Below, piece after piece: positions 55,554 to 62,839 of a stretch of DNA of 64,000 nucleotides. The stretch comes from Rhodopseudomonas boonkerdii (GTDB lineage: Bacteria > Pseudomonadota > Alphaproteobacteria > Rhizobiales > Xanthobacteraceae), in the NCBI RefSeq assembly GCF_021184025.1, contig NZ_CP036537.1, positions 1,736,001-1,800,000 on the forward strand, written 5' to 3'. Positions within the stretch are counted from its first letter, which is position 1; each line of letters begins with the position of its first letter. The translations under genes were made by a program, and so were the position numbers. Under the pieces are notes generated by a model that searched no databases, was not told where the DNA came from, and saw only the letters and a list, made by a program, of their open reading frames with translations.

Positions 55554-56012
55554 TCACGCTCCCGGAGGCGGCGGCAGGAAGTGGATGTTGTAGGTCGCAG
55601 CCAGCGCCACCACGTCCTCGGGCTTCTGCTCCTTCATGTTGTGGATCGCCCAGAACAGGTCATAGAGCCGGCGGCTTGGCGACACCCAGAACAGCACTTT
55701 CGCAGTCTGGTCCGACTTGTTGAAAATTCCGTGCGGAATGCCGCGCTCGAGGCGCACCAGATCGCCGGGCGTGGCCGAGGTCTCGTTGCCGCCGAGGAAG
55801 AAGTCGAGCTTGCCTTCGAGGATGTAGAGATACTCGTCCTGATCCGGATGGATATGCGGCGGCACGAAGGTGCCGGGCGGGAAGGTGGCGTGCCATGAGA
55901 ACGAATCCTCGGTGCAGTTCTTCGGCACATAGGTCTGGCCGAGGATGCTCCAGGTGATGCCCTGCATGCCCTCATTGGCACGGGTGATGCCGGCGGATTC
56001 GGTTTTTGTCAT
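55554..56012 (-). CDS. cupin domain protein, paralogue 2
   Basis: 152 aa from the ATG at 56012, which has AGGA 7 bases upstream; the ATG at 56018 overlaps the ribosome site and would add two residues. Single cupin with FVPPHIHPDQDEYLYILEG (His-x-His...Glu, about 47-65) and ERGIPHGIFN (about 91-100). It is a paralogue of the cupin at 47931-48380. It is the last gene of the Liv-type transporter unit. Metal binding is likely; the substrate is unknown. Confidence 0.85.
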   Translation of the reverse strand: MTKTESAGITRANEGMQGITWSILGQTYVPKNCTEDSFSWHATFPPGTFVPPHIHPDQDEYLYILEGKLDFFLGGNETSATPGDLVRLERGIPHGIFNKSDQTAKVLFWVSPSRRLYDLFWAIHNMKEQKPEDVVALAATYNIHFLPPPPGA

Positions 56013-56057
56013 GCTCATTTCCTTTCATTCAAAAACGCAGAATGACGTTTGTGGTTA

Positions 56058-56756
56058 TCAAACATGAAGAAAGCGATCCTTCACCGTGGGATCGCTCTTC
56101 AATTGCTCGGATGTCCCCGTCCACACCACGCGGCCTTTCTCGATCACCACATGACGATCTGCAAACGCCGCGAGCGCATCGACATTCTTGTCGATCACCA
56201 GAATGGACTGCTTCTCCGCCTTCAGCTTCTTCAGGCAATTCCAGATCTCGAGCCGGATCAGCGGCGCGAGGCCTTCGGTGGCTTCATCGAGAATGAGCAG
56301 TTTTGGATTGGTCATCAACGCGCGGCCCACAGCGAGCATCTGCTGTTCGCCGCCCGAAAGCTGCGTGCCGAGATTGCTGCGTCGTTCCTTCAGGCGCGGG
56401 AAGAGGCCGTAGATCTTGTCCAGCGTCCAGCGCGCGGGCGGATGCCGCACGGCGGCGGTGGCGATCAGGTTTTCCTCGACGGTCAGCGTAGGGAAAATCT
56501 GCCGGCCCTCCGGAACGAGGCCGATGCCCGCCTGCGCGATGCGATAGGAAGGCTGGCCGGCCATCGGCTTATTGTCGAAGGTGATGGTGCCGCCGGTCGG
56601 ATGCAGCAGGCCCATGATGGCATTGATGGTCGTCGTCTTGCCCATGCCGTTGCGGCCGAGCAGGGTCACGACCTCGCCGGCGTTGATGTGCAGCGAGATA
56701 TCGAACAGCACCTTTGCTGCGCCATAGGCGGCCTGCAGATTGGATACGGCGAGCAT
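56058..56756 (-). CDS. livF: Liv-type ABC transporter ATP-binding protein (LivF)
   Basis: 232 aa. ATP-binding subunit of branched-chain-amino-acid-type (HAAT) importers. Walker A LLGRNGMGKTT (about 32-42), signature LSGGEQQMLAVGRALM and Walker B KLLILDEATEGLAPLI. It overlaps livG by one base. In this cluster the importer probably takes up an aromatic acid rather than leucine, as several HAAT systems do; that is inference. Confidence 0.93.
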   Translation of the reverse strand: MLAVSNLQAAYGAAKVLFDISLHINAGEVVTLLGRNGMGKTTTINAIMGLLHPTGGTITFDNKPMAGQPSYRIAQAGIGLVPEGRQIFPTLTVEENLIATAAVRHPPARWTLDKIYGLFPRLKERRSNLGTQLSGGEQQMLAVGRALMTNPKLLILDEATEGLAPLIRLEIWNCLKKLKAEKQSILVIDKNVDALAAFADRHVVIEKGRVVWTGTSEQLKSDPTVKDRFLHV

Positions 56757-57505
56757 CAGGCGGCCTCCTCGCCGAGATAGGCGGCGCGCACCTCCGCATT
56801 GTCCCTGATATCCTGCGGCTTGCCACAGGCGATGATGCGGCCATAGACCAGCACCGAGACACGGTCGGCGAGTGCGAACACTGCATCCATGTCGTGTTCG
56901 ATCAGGATGATCGGCAGCTCCTTGCGCAGCTCCTGCAGGATGTTGATCAGCCGCTGCGATTCATCGTGGCTGGTGCCGGCGAGCGGTTCGTCGAGCAGCA
57001 ACAGTTTCGGCTTCGCCGCGAGCGCGATGGCGATTTCGAGCTGACGCTTCTCACCATGCGACATCTGCCCGGCCGGTACGTGCGCCCGCGCGCCAAGGCC
57101 GAAGCGGGTGAGCAGGCCCATTGCGATGTCGTTGAGTTCTTTTTCGCCCGCCGCATTGCCAAGGAACCGAAAGCTCGATCCGTCGCGCGCCTGCGCGGCG
57201 ATCGCGACATTCTCCAGTGCCGAGAAGCGCGGCAGGATCGATGTGATCTGGAACGAGCGCACGAGGCCGCGCTGGGCACGCGCTGCCATCGGCAGCGGTA
57301 CCATGTCCTCGCCATTGAAGATGATACGGCCTGAGTCCGGCTTTGCATGACCCGAGATCTGGTGGATCAGCGTGGTCTTGCCGGCGCCATTGGGGCCGAT
57401 GATGGCATGCAGCTCACCGGGCCTGACGTCGAAGGTGACGTCGTCGGTCACGCGTAGCGCGCCATAGTTCTTGGTCAGATTCTGCAGCTGAAGGAGGGCG
57501 CTCAT
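56756..57505 (-). CDS. livG: Liv-type ABC transporter ATP-binding protein (LivG)
   Basis: 249 aa. Walker A IIGPNGAGKTTLI (about 36-48), signature MSHGEKRQLEIAIALAAKP (a diverged LSGGE), Walker B KLLLLDEPLAGTSHDE, and the C-terminal VYGRIIACGKPQDIR typical of LivG. The stop overlaps livF and the start overlaps the livM stop (57502-57505). Confidence 0.93.
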   Translation of the reverse strand: MSALLQLQNLTKNYGALRVTDDVTFDVRPGELHAIIGPNGAGKTTLIHQISGHAKPDSGRIIFNGEDMVPLPMAARAQRGLVRSFQITSILPRFSALENVAIAAQARDGSSFRFLGNAAGEKELNDIAMGLLTRFGLGARAHVPAGQMSHGEKRQLEIAIALAAKPKLLLLDEPLAGTSHDESQRLINILQELRKELPIILIEHDMDAVFALADRVSVLVYGRIIACGKPQDIRDNAEVRAAYLGEEAA

Positions 57506-58485
57506 GATTTGCCTCCGAGCAGGCTCTGGATGCCGCCGCGGGCGAACAGCACCACGAGGATCAGGATCGGGCCAAAAATCATCGCCCAGTTTTCGGTGTA
57601 ATGCGACAGCACGTCGGCGAGGATCGTGAAGGCTGCCGCGCCCAGAATCGCGCCATGCAGCGAGCCGAGGCCGCCGAGCACCAGCACGAAGATCAGTTCG
57701 CCAGACCGTTGCCAGGCCGTATAGGCCGGGCTGACGAATTCGGTCTGGTTGGCAAGCAGGAAACCGGAAATGCCGGCAATCAGGCCGGCGATCACATAGG
57801 CCGTGAGCTGATAGCGATAGGGCGCAAAGCCGATCGCCTCCATACGCACCGGATTTTCGCGGATGCCGCGCAGCACGCGGCCGAAGCGCGAGGCGACCAC
57901 GGCGCGCAACAGGATATAGAATCCGAGCAGCGTGCCGAAGGCGACGTAATACATCGCCAGATCGTTCTTGAGAAACCTGCTGCCGAAGAAGGTGCTGCGC
58001 GCAGCGAGCGTGAGACCGTCGTCGCCGCCATAGGCCGCGAGCGAGGTGGTGAGGAAGAACAGCATCTGACCGAAGGCCAGCGTGATCATGATGAAATAGA
58101 CACCCTTCGTGCGCAGCGAGATTGCGCCGGTGACGAGCGCGAAGACGATCGAGGTCCCGATCACGGCCGCGAGCTGGACGAAGCCATCGGTGATGCCGTG
58201 GCTTGCCAGGATTGCGACGCTGTAGGCACCGAGGCCGATAAAGGCGGCATGGCCGAACGAGATCATCGCGCCATAGCCGATCAACAGATCGAGCGACATG
58301 GCGCCGAGAGCGAGGATCATAATGCGGGTTACGACGGCCAGCACGTAGCTCTGCGGTCCCAGCAGGAGTGTCAGCGGCACCAGCGCGAAAATCGCAAAGA
58401 TGAGCATGGGCAGGATCAACGCGCGACCCATGCGGGGCGGCGCCGCAACGGCGGGGGCGGCGTCGAGATTGACGAGATTGTTCAT
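57502..58485 (-). CDS. livM: Liv-type ABC transporter permease (LivM)
   Basis: 327 aa membrane protein with about nine hydrophobic segments. The family motif LDLLIGYGAMISFGHAAFIG (about 65-84) is present, as is the EAA-like IRENPVRMEAIGFAPYRYQL. It lies 12 bases after livH and overlaps livG by 4 bases. Confidence 0.92.
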   Translation of the reverse strand: MNNLVNLDAAPAVAAPPRMGRALILPMLIFAIFALVPLTLLLGPQSYVLAVVTRIMILALGAMSLDLLIGYGAMISFGHAAFIGLGAYSVAILASHGITDGFVQLAAVIGTSIVFALVTGAISLRTKGVYFIMITLAFGQMLFFLTTSLAAYGGDDGLTLAARSTFFGSRFLKNDLAMYYVAFGTLLGFYILLRAVVASRFGRVLRGIRENPVRMEAIGFAPYRYQLTAYVIAGLIAGISGFLLANQTEFVSPAYTAWQRSGELIFVLVLGGLGSLHGAILGAAAFTILADVLSHYTENWAMIFGPILILVVLFARGGIQSLLGGKS

Positions 58486-58497
58486 CGGGCGCTCCCG

Positions 58498-59418
58498 TTA
58501 CTTCTTGGCCGGGAACAGGCCGGAAGGCCGGAAGAACAGCACGGCAGCCATCAGGATATAGATCAGCATCGGCGCCACCGCGCGGCCGGTCTGGCTCGCG
58601 GCGGAGGGATCGAGCAACGCGCGCAGCAACGTCGGCGCGAAGAAGCGGCCGAGCGTATCGACAAGGCCGATCAGGAGTGCCGCGATGAAGGCGCCGCGGA
58701 TCGAGCCGATGCCGCCGATCACGATGACCACGAAAGCGAGGATCAGCACATTGTCGCCCATGCCGGGTTCGACCGAGAGGATGGGCGCGATCATGGCGCC
58801 GGCAAAGCCCGCCAGCATGGCGCCGACGCCGAACACGATGGTGAAGAGCAGGCGGATATTGACGCCAAGCGCGGAGACCATCGGCGCATTGCTGGCGCCG
58901 GCGCGCACCAGCATGCCAAGCTTGGTCTTGTTGACCACGATATAGAGCGCGAGGCCGACCAACAGGCCGACGGCGATGATGACGAGACGCCAGACCGGAT
59001 AAAGCAGTCCGTCGGCGATCTCGACGGCACCCGACAGCGCGTCGGGAATCGGCACATTCAGCGGCGCCGCGCCCCAGATATATTTGACGGCCTGGTTGAG
59101 GAAGATGATGACGCCGAAGGTGGCCAGCACCTGATCGAGATGGTCGCGGTCATAGAGATGCCTGAAGATCAGCAGCTCCAGTACCAGCCCGAAGATCAGC
59201 GCGGCGGGCAACGCCAGCGCGAGGCCGGTGAAGAAACTGCCCGTCATGGCCGTGAAGGCGGCGACGAAGTAGGCGCCCACCATATATTGAACCCCGTGGG
59301 CGAGGTTGATGAAGTCCATCACGCCGAACACCAGCGTGAGACCGGCGGCGATCAGGAATAGGATCAGCCCGAATTGCAGGCCGTTGAGAACCTGGACGAG
59401 GGCGAGGGTCAAAGTCAT
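58498..59418 (-). CDS. livH: Liv-type ABC transporter permease (LivH)
   Basis: 306 aa membrane protein. It starts with the family pattern VQVLNGLQFGLILFLIAAGL (about 8-27), then GVMDFINLAHGVQYMVGAYF (about 32-51), both characteristic of LivH. It precedes livM with 12 bases between them. It follows the substrate-binding-protein gene after a 227-base gap containing a family D repeat. Confidence 0.92.
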   Translation of the reverse strand: MTLTLALVQVLNGLQFGLILFLIAAGLTLVFGVMDFINLAHGVQYMVGAYFVAAFTAMTGSFFTGLALALPAALIFGLVLELLIFRHLYDRDHLDQVLATFGVIIFLNQAVKYIWGAAPLNVPIPDALSGAVEIADGLLYPVWRLVIIAVGLLVGLALYIVVNKTKLGMLVRAGASNAPMVSALGVNIRLLFTIVFGVGAMLAGFAGAMIAPILSVEPGMGDNVLILAFVVIVIGGIGSIRGAFIAALLIGLVDTLGRFFAPTLLRALLDPSAASQTGRAVAPMLIYILMAAVLFFRPSGLFPAKK

Positions 59419-59470
59419 GCAGCTGGGTACCGAGATCTAACAGGTCGAAAGATTAGCAGCGACGCTCCCT

Positions 59471-59628
59471 AACCTCTCCCCGCATCTTGCGCGGGGAGAG
59501 GTCGTCCGGCGTAGCGTAGCGAAGCCGGGCGGGTGAGGGGCGTGGCACGATCGTCGTATCAAACTCGGGATGAGCGGGTGGATAAACCCCTCACCCTGAC
59601 CCTCTCCCCGCAAGGGCGGGGAGAGGGG
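59471..59628. repeat. family D repeat, copy 3
   Basis: AACCTCTCCCCGCATCTTGC with GCGGGGAGAGG at the left, then CGGCGTAGCGTAGCGAAGCC and GGTGAGGGG, then CCCTCACCCTGACCCTCTCC and GGGCGGGGAGAGGGG at the right. It lies between the binding-protein gene and livH and could make the first gene more highly expressed. Confidence 0.85.
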
Positions 59629-59645
59629 ACACTGCTGTCCAAGCC

Positions 59646-60836
59646 TTATTGCGCGGCGCAGTCCTTCGCGTAACGGTCGGCGTAATTCGAAAACACCTTT
59701 TCGGCGATCTCGGTCTGGAACTTGCCGTCGGCGCGCTTGGCGACCTTGGTCAGGTAGAAGTCCTGGATCGGATAGCCGTTATTGCTGAACTTGAAGCTGC
59801 CGCGGATCGAAGGGAAATCGGCCTTCTTCAGCGCCGCCGCCACCTTGGTCTTGTCGGAGAGGTCGCCCTTCAGCGCGGTCACGGCGCTGTTGATCAACAG
59901 CGCGGCATCATAAGCCTGAAAGGCATAGGTGGCCGGCACGCTGTTATAGGCCTTTTCATACTCCGCCACGAACTTCTTGTTGGCCGCATTATCGAGATTC
60001 GGCGCCCAGTTCGAGCCGCCGAACATGCCGATGGCTGCATCCTGCTGCGCCGGCAGCGTCGATTCATCAACGGTGAAGGTGGAAAGGAACGGGATGCGGT
60101 CGAGCAGGCCCGCCTGCTTGTACTGCTTGACGAGATTCACGCCCATGCCGCCCGGCATGAAGGTGAGCACGGCGTCCGGCTTCATCGATGCGATCTTCGA
60201 CAGCTCGGCCTGGAAGTCGAGCGTGCCGAGCGGCATGTAGCTCTCCTCGACGATCTCGCCCTTGAAGTCCATCTTCACGCCGGCCACGAAATCCTTGCCG
60301 GCCTGATAGTTCGGCGTGATCAGATAAATCTTCTTGTAGCCGCGCTTCTGCGCAACGTTACCTAGGATCTGGTGGATCTGATCGTTCTGATACGACGTCA
60401 CATAGAAATACGGATTGCACTCTTTCCCCGCATAGCTGGACGGGCCGGCGTTCGGCGAAATCAGGAAGGTCTTGTTCTCGGTGACCGGCTTGTGGATCGC
60501 CTGCAGGATGTTGGAGAAGATCGGGCCGACCACGAAATCGACCTTGTCGCGCTCCAGCAGGCCCTTGACTTTGGTGACGGCGACATCGGGCTTCAATTCG
60601 TCATCGACGACGACGACCTCGACATCCTTGCCGCCCATCTTGCCGCCGAGATCCTTGACCGCGAGGTTGAAGCCGTCTCTCGCCTGCTGGCCGAGCACGG
60701 CGCCGGCGCCGGACAGCGACACGATCACGCCGACCTTGATCTTCTCTTGAGCCGCCGCACTTTGGGACAATACCGACATGGCGGTCGCGCCCATCAATGC
60801 GGCAAATCCTGCCAGTTTGAGATGCTTCTTCATCAA
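59646..60836 (-). CDS. ABC transporter substrate-binding protein (Liv type)
   Basis: 396 aa with a signal peptide (MMKKHLKLAGFAALMGATAM to QSAAAQ, about 1-29). The mature part, KIKVGVIVSLSGAGAVLGQQ at its start, is a type I periplasmic binding fold of the LivK/amide-urea class, in the family that also carries aromatic-acid binders. It is the first gene of the SBP-livHMGF-cupin row. Two ATG codons are adjacent; either may be used. Two dyads of the operator type lie upstream, at 61011 and 61089. Confidence 0.93.
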   Translation of the reverse strand: MMKKHLKLAGFAALMGATAMSVLSQSAAAQEKIKVGVIVSLSGAGAVLGQQARDGFNLAVKDLGGKMGGKDVEVVVVDDELKPDVAVTKVKGLLERDKVDFVVGPIFSNILQAIHKPVTENKTFLISPNAGPSSYAGKECNPYFYVTSYQNDQIHQILGNVAQKRGYKKIYLITPNYQAGKDFVAGVKMDFKGEIVEESYMPLGTLDFQAELSKIASMKPDAVLTFMPGGMGVNLVKQYKQAGLLDRIPFLSTFTVDESTLPAQQDAAIGMFGGSNWAPNLDNAANKKFVAEYEKAYNSVPATYAFQAYDAALLINSAVTALKGDLSDKTKVAAALKKADFPSIRGSFKFSNNGYPIQDFYLTKVAKRADGKFQTEIAEKVFSNYADRYAKDCAAQ

Positions 60837-61010
60837 CGTCCTCCTCCGATCGGCGGCGACAGGCGGCCGATTAAACGTGTCAACCCAACCGAGTTGTGTT
60901 CTTTTGCCCGCAGCTTAAGCTGAGCGCGGCAGCTGCCGCAAGCAATGTTGCTCAGTCTTTGGGCGCAAACACGCGATGCCGTGGACTATGCAAGGGGCAG
61001 GCCAATTTAC

Positions 61011-61022
61011 TTGAAGCTTAAA
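61011..61022. promoter_or_regulatory. MarR-type operator dyad in the SBP / marR intergenic region
   Basis: TTGA-AGCT-TAAA, 174 bases upstream of the SBP ATG. The central 8 bases GAAGCTTA include the palindrome AAGCTT. It could serve the liv operon. Confidence 0.5.
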
Positions 61023-61088
61023 GAATTATTTGAAATCAAGGATCGGTGGACCTGCGGCGTTTTGGCTTGCGGTTGTGTGAAAATTGCT

Positions 61089-61100
61089 TGAAGGTCAAAA
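61089..61100. promoter_or_regulatory. variant MarR-type operator dyad upstream of marR
   Basis: TTGA-AGGT-CAAA, 80 bases before the marR ATG (61181). The right half is CAAA instead of TAAA. It fits autoregulation. The rest of the 344-base gap shows no other strong signal. Confidence 0.45.
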
Positions 61101-61180
61101 GATCGCAGTTGCAGCATGACGTTTGTGGATGGACGGCGGCAATATCCGCTGCCGGGCGACCGGACTGGTAAGATTGCATC

Positions 61181-61684
61181 ATGATTCTCGACTCCGAGAC
61201 CAAGGCTGTCGAACTTCCCGAAGATCACGGTGACGAGCTGCGGCTCTGGCTGCGTCTTCTGACCTGCACCACTTTGATCGAGGGCGAGGTGCGCAGTCGT
61301 CTGCGCGAGCGCTTCGATGTCACCCTGCCGCGTTTCGATCTGATGGCGCAGCTCGACAAGGTGCCTGACGGCATGACCCTGTCGGATGTCTCCAAGCGCA
61401 TGATGGTGTCGAATGGCAATGTGACGGGCCTCGTCGAACGTCTCGTCGAATCCGGCCATGTCGATCGCCGCACCTCGGACACCGACCGCCGTGTTCAGGT
61501 CATCCGCTTGACAAAACTCGGTCGTGCTGAATTTCGCCGCATGGCGGAGGAGCACGAGACCTGGATCGCCGAGATATTTACGGACCTGACGCCGAAGGAT
61601 GTGCGCGAGTTGATGCGCCTGCTCGCCAAGACCAAGGCCTCTGCACAAAAGGCAGCCCAGAAAGCCAGCGACAAAGCACCTTAA
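61181..61684 (+). CDS. MarR-family transcriptional regulator
   Basis: 167 aa, one winged-helix MarR domain. TLSDVSKRMMVSNGNVTGLV (about 67-86) is the recognition helix region and RRTSDTDRRVQVIRLT (about 96-111) is the wing with the family DxR pattern. The C-terminus is Lys/Ala rich. It sits next to the aromatic CoA-ligase and transport genes, and MarR regulators such as BadR, CouR and AliR control CoA-dependent aromatic or alicyclic degradation in Rhodopseudomonas. I infer that it binds the dyads listed here and responds to a CoA thioester or the free acid. Confidence 0.92.
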   Translation: MILDSETKAVELPEDHGDELRLWLRLLTCTTLIEGEVRSRLRERFDVTLPRFDLMAQLDKVPDGMTLSDVSKRMMVSNGNVTGLVERLVESGHVDRRTSDTDRRVQVIRLTKLGRAEFRRMAEEHETWIAEIFTDLTPKDVRELMRLLAKTKASAQKAAQKASDKAP

Positions 61685-61689
61685 TTCCG

Positions 61690-62502
61690 ATGCTCGATCT
61701 CGAAGCCGAATACAACAACCGGGCCCGTGTGCCCGAAAGCGGCGAGCTCATCGCCGGCTGGGCGCGCGATGCAAAAGCGTATCGTGCACAGGGCCACGCG
61801 CCGCAGGTCATCCCTTATGGCGCGGGCGCGCGCAACACGATCGATTATTTCACCGCGGCCGATGACAAGGGGCCGATTGTGCTCTTCATCCATGGCGGCT
61901 ACTGGCAGGCGCTTGATGCCTCCTTCTTCAGCCACCTGTCGCGCGGGTTGACCACCCATGGCATCAGCGTCGCGATGCCGAGCTACGATCTCTGCCCGCA
62001 GGTTTCCGTCGCCGACATCGTCGCGCAGATCCGGGCCGCCGTGTGCCAACTCGCGAAGTTCGGCCGGCCGCTGGTGATCTCCGGCCATTCCGCCGGGGGG
62101 CATCTGGCCGCCTGCATGCTGGCAACCGACTGGAAATCCGTCGATCCCGCATTGCCCAACAACACGGTGACTGCGGCTTACGCCATTTCCGGTCTGTTCG
62201 ATCTGCCGCCGCTGGTAGCAACCTCCATCAACAAGGCGCTGCAGATGGACGAGGCCAGCGCCCGCGCGGCCAGCCCGCTGTTCGGTCCTGTACCGACCCA
62301 TGGCAGCCTCGATGCGGTCGTCGGCGGCGAAGAGAGCGCGGAGTATTTCCGCCAGAGCCGCAGCATCGTGGAGGCCTGGGGCGAGGCGATCCCGACGCGT
62401 TATGACTCGGTTCCCGGCGCCAATCATTTCACGGCGATCGCGCCGCTGGCCGATGCGGCATCGTCGATGGTGCTGCGGTTGAAGGCGCTAACGGGGCTGT
62501 AG
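61690..62502 (+). CDS. alpha/beta hydrolase, kynurenine-formamidase-like
   Basis: 270 aa. IVLFIHGGYWQALDA (about 62-76) with the HGGxW oxyanion motif, VISGHSAGGHLAA (nucleophile Ser near 136) and a C-terminal GANHF with His. HGG-W plus GHSAGGH is the pattern of arylformamidases (KynB2/hormone-sensitive-lipase-like). N-formylkynurenine hydrolysis leads to anthranilate, which fits the aminobenzoyl-CoA enzymes here; no other kynurenine pathway gene is in the window. It lies 5 bases after marR, so it is probably co-transcribed with it. Confidence 0.82.
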   Translation: MLDLEAEYNNRARVPESGELIAGWARDAKAYRAQGHAPQVIPYGAGARNTIDYFTAADDKGPIVLFIHGGYWQALDASFFSHLSRGLTTHGISVAMPSYDLCPQVSVADIVAQIRAAVCQLAKFGRPLVISGHSAGGHLAACMLATDWKSVDPALPNNTVTAAYAISGLFDLPPLVATSINKALQMDEASARAASPLFGPVPTHGSLDAVVGGEESAEYFRQSRSIVEAWGEAIPTRYDSVPGANHFTAIAPLADAASSMVLRLKALTGL

Positions 62503-62525
62503 GTCGTTTCGCTGTAGCACCTGCG

Positions 62526-62645
62526 GCCATCCTTCGAGACGCCACTGCGCGGCTCCTCAGGATGAGGGCTGGGGTGTGTTGGCGCTGTAGAGGTCCCTCA
62601 TGGTGAGGAGCCCGCATCGCGGGCGTCTCGAACCATGCAGGCCGA
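62526..62645. repeat. repeat family A, copy 6
   Basis: Module 2 (CCTTCGAGACGCCAC to GCGGCTCCTCAGGATGAGGG), then module 1 (CCCTCATGGTGAGGAGCCCG to GCGTCTCGAACCATGC). It occupies the first part of the 337-base gap 62503-62839; the dyad operator is at its right. Confidence 0.85.
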
Positions 62646-62781
62646 GCACTCTCCCCACGCTTCAGCTTCCAAGCCCCCTCAGATTACTCCTTAAGCCGTC
62701 TGCCCAAACTATCCGCTTCAATCCCGGTGCCTCGCCAAAAATTTCAGCGTGCCCCCAATTTCCGCAGTTGCGCCGATATGT

Positions 62782-62793
62782 TTTAAGTCTAAA
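62782..62793 (+). promoter_or_regulatory. MarR-type operator dyad overlapping the CoA-ligase promoter
   Basis: TTTA-AGTC-TAAA, the best match to the consensus palindrome. A -35-like TTGCGC (62768-62773) is 16 bases before the -10-like TAAAAT (62790-62795), the same geometry as at 51566 and 44949. It is 46 bases before the ATG. Confidence 0.65.
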
Positions 62794-62839
62794 ATGATTT
62801 CCAACGACGCCTCGACGCGTCCGGACGCAGGAGCATGTC

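Noticed and set aside
56047..56063. GTTTG...CAAAC palindrome at the livF end as an operator for the cupin
   Set aside because: It overlaps the livF stop and has no match to the dyad set; probably chance.
57601..59361. 586-codon open frame on the plus strand over livM and livH
   Set aside because: It is rich in Arg, Glu, His and Gly and lies opposite two clear permease genes; high-GC codon bias produces such antisense frames. No ribosome site or family match.
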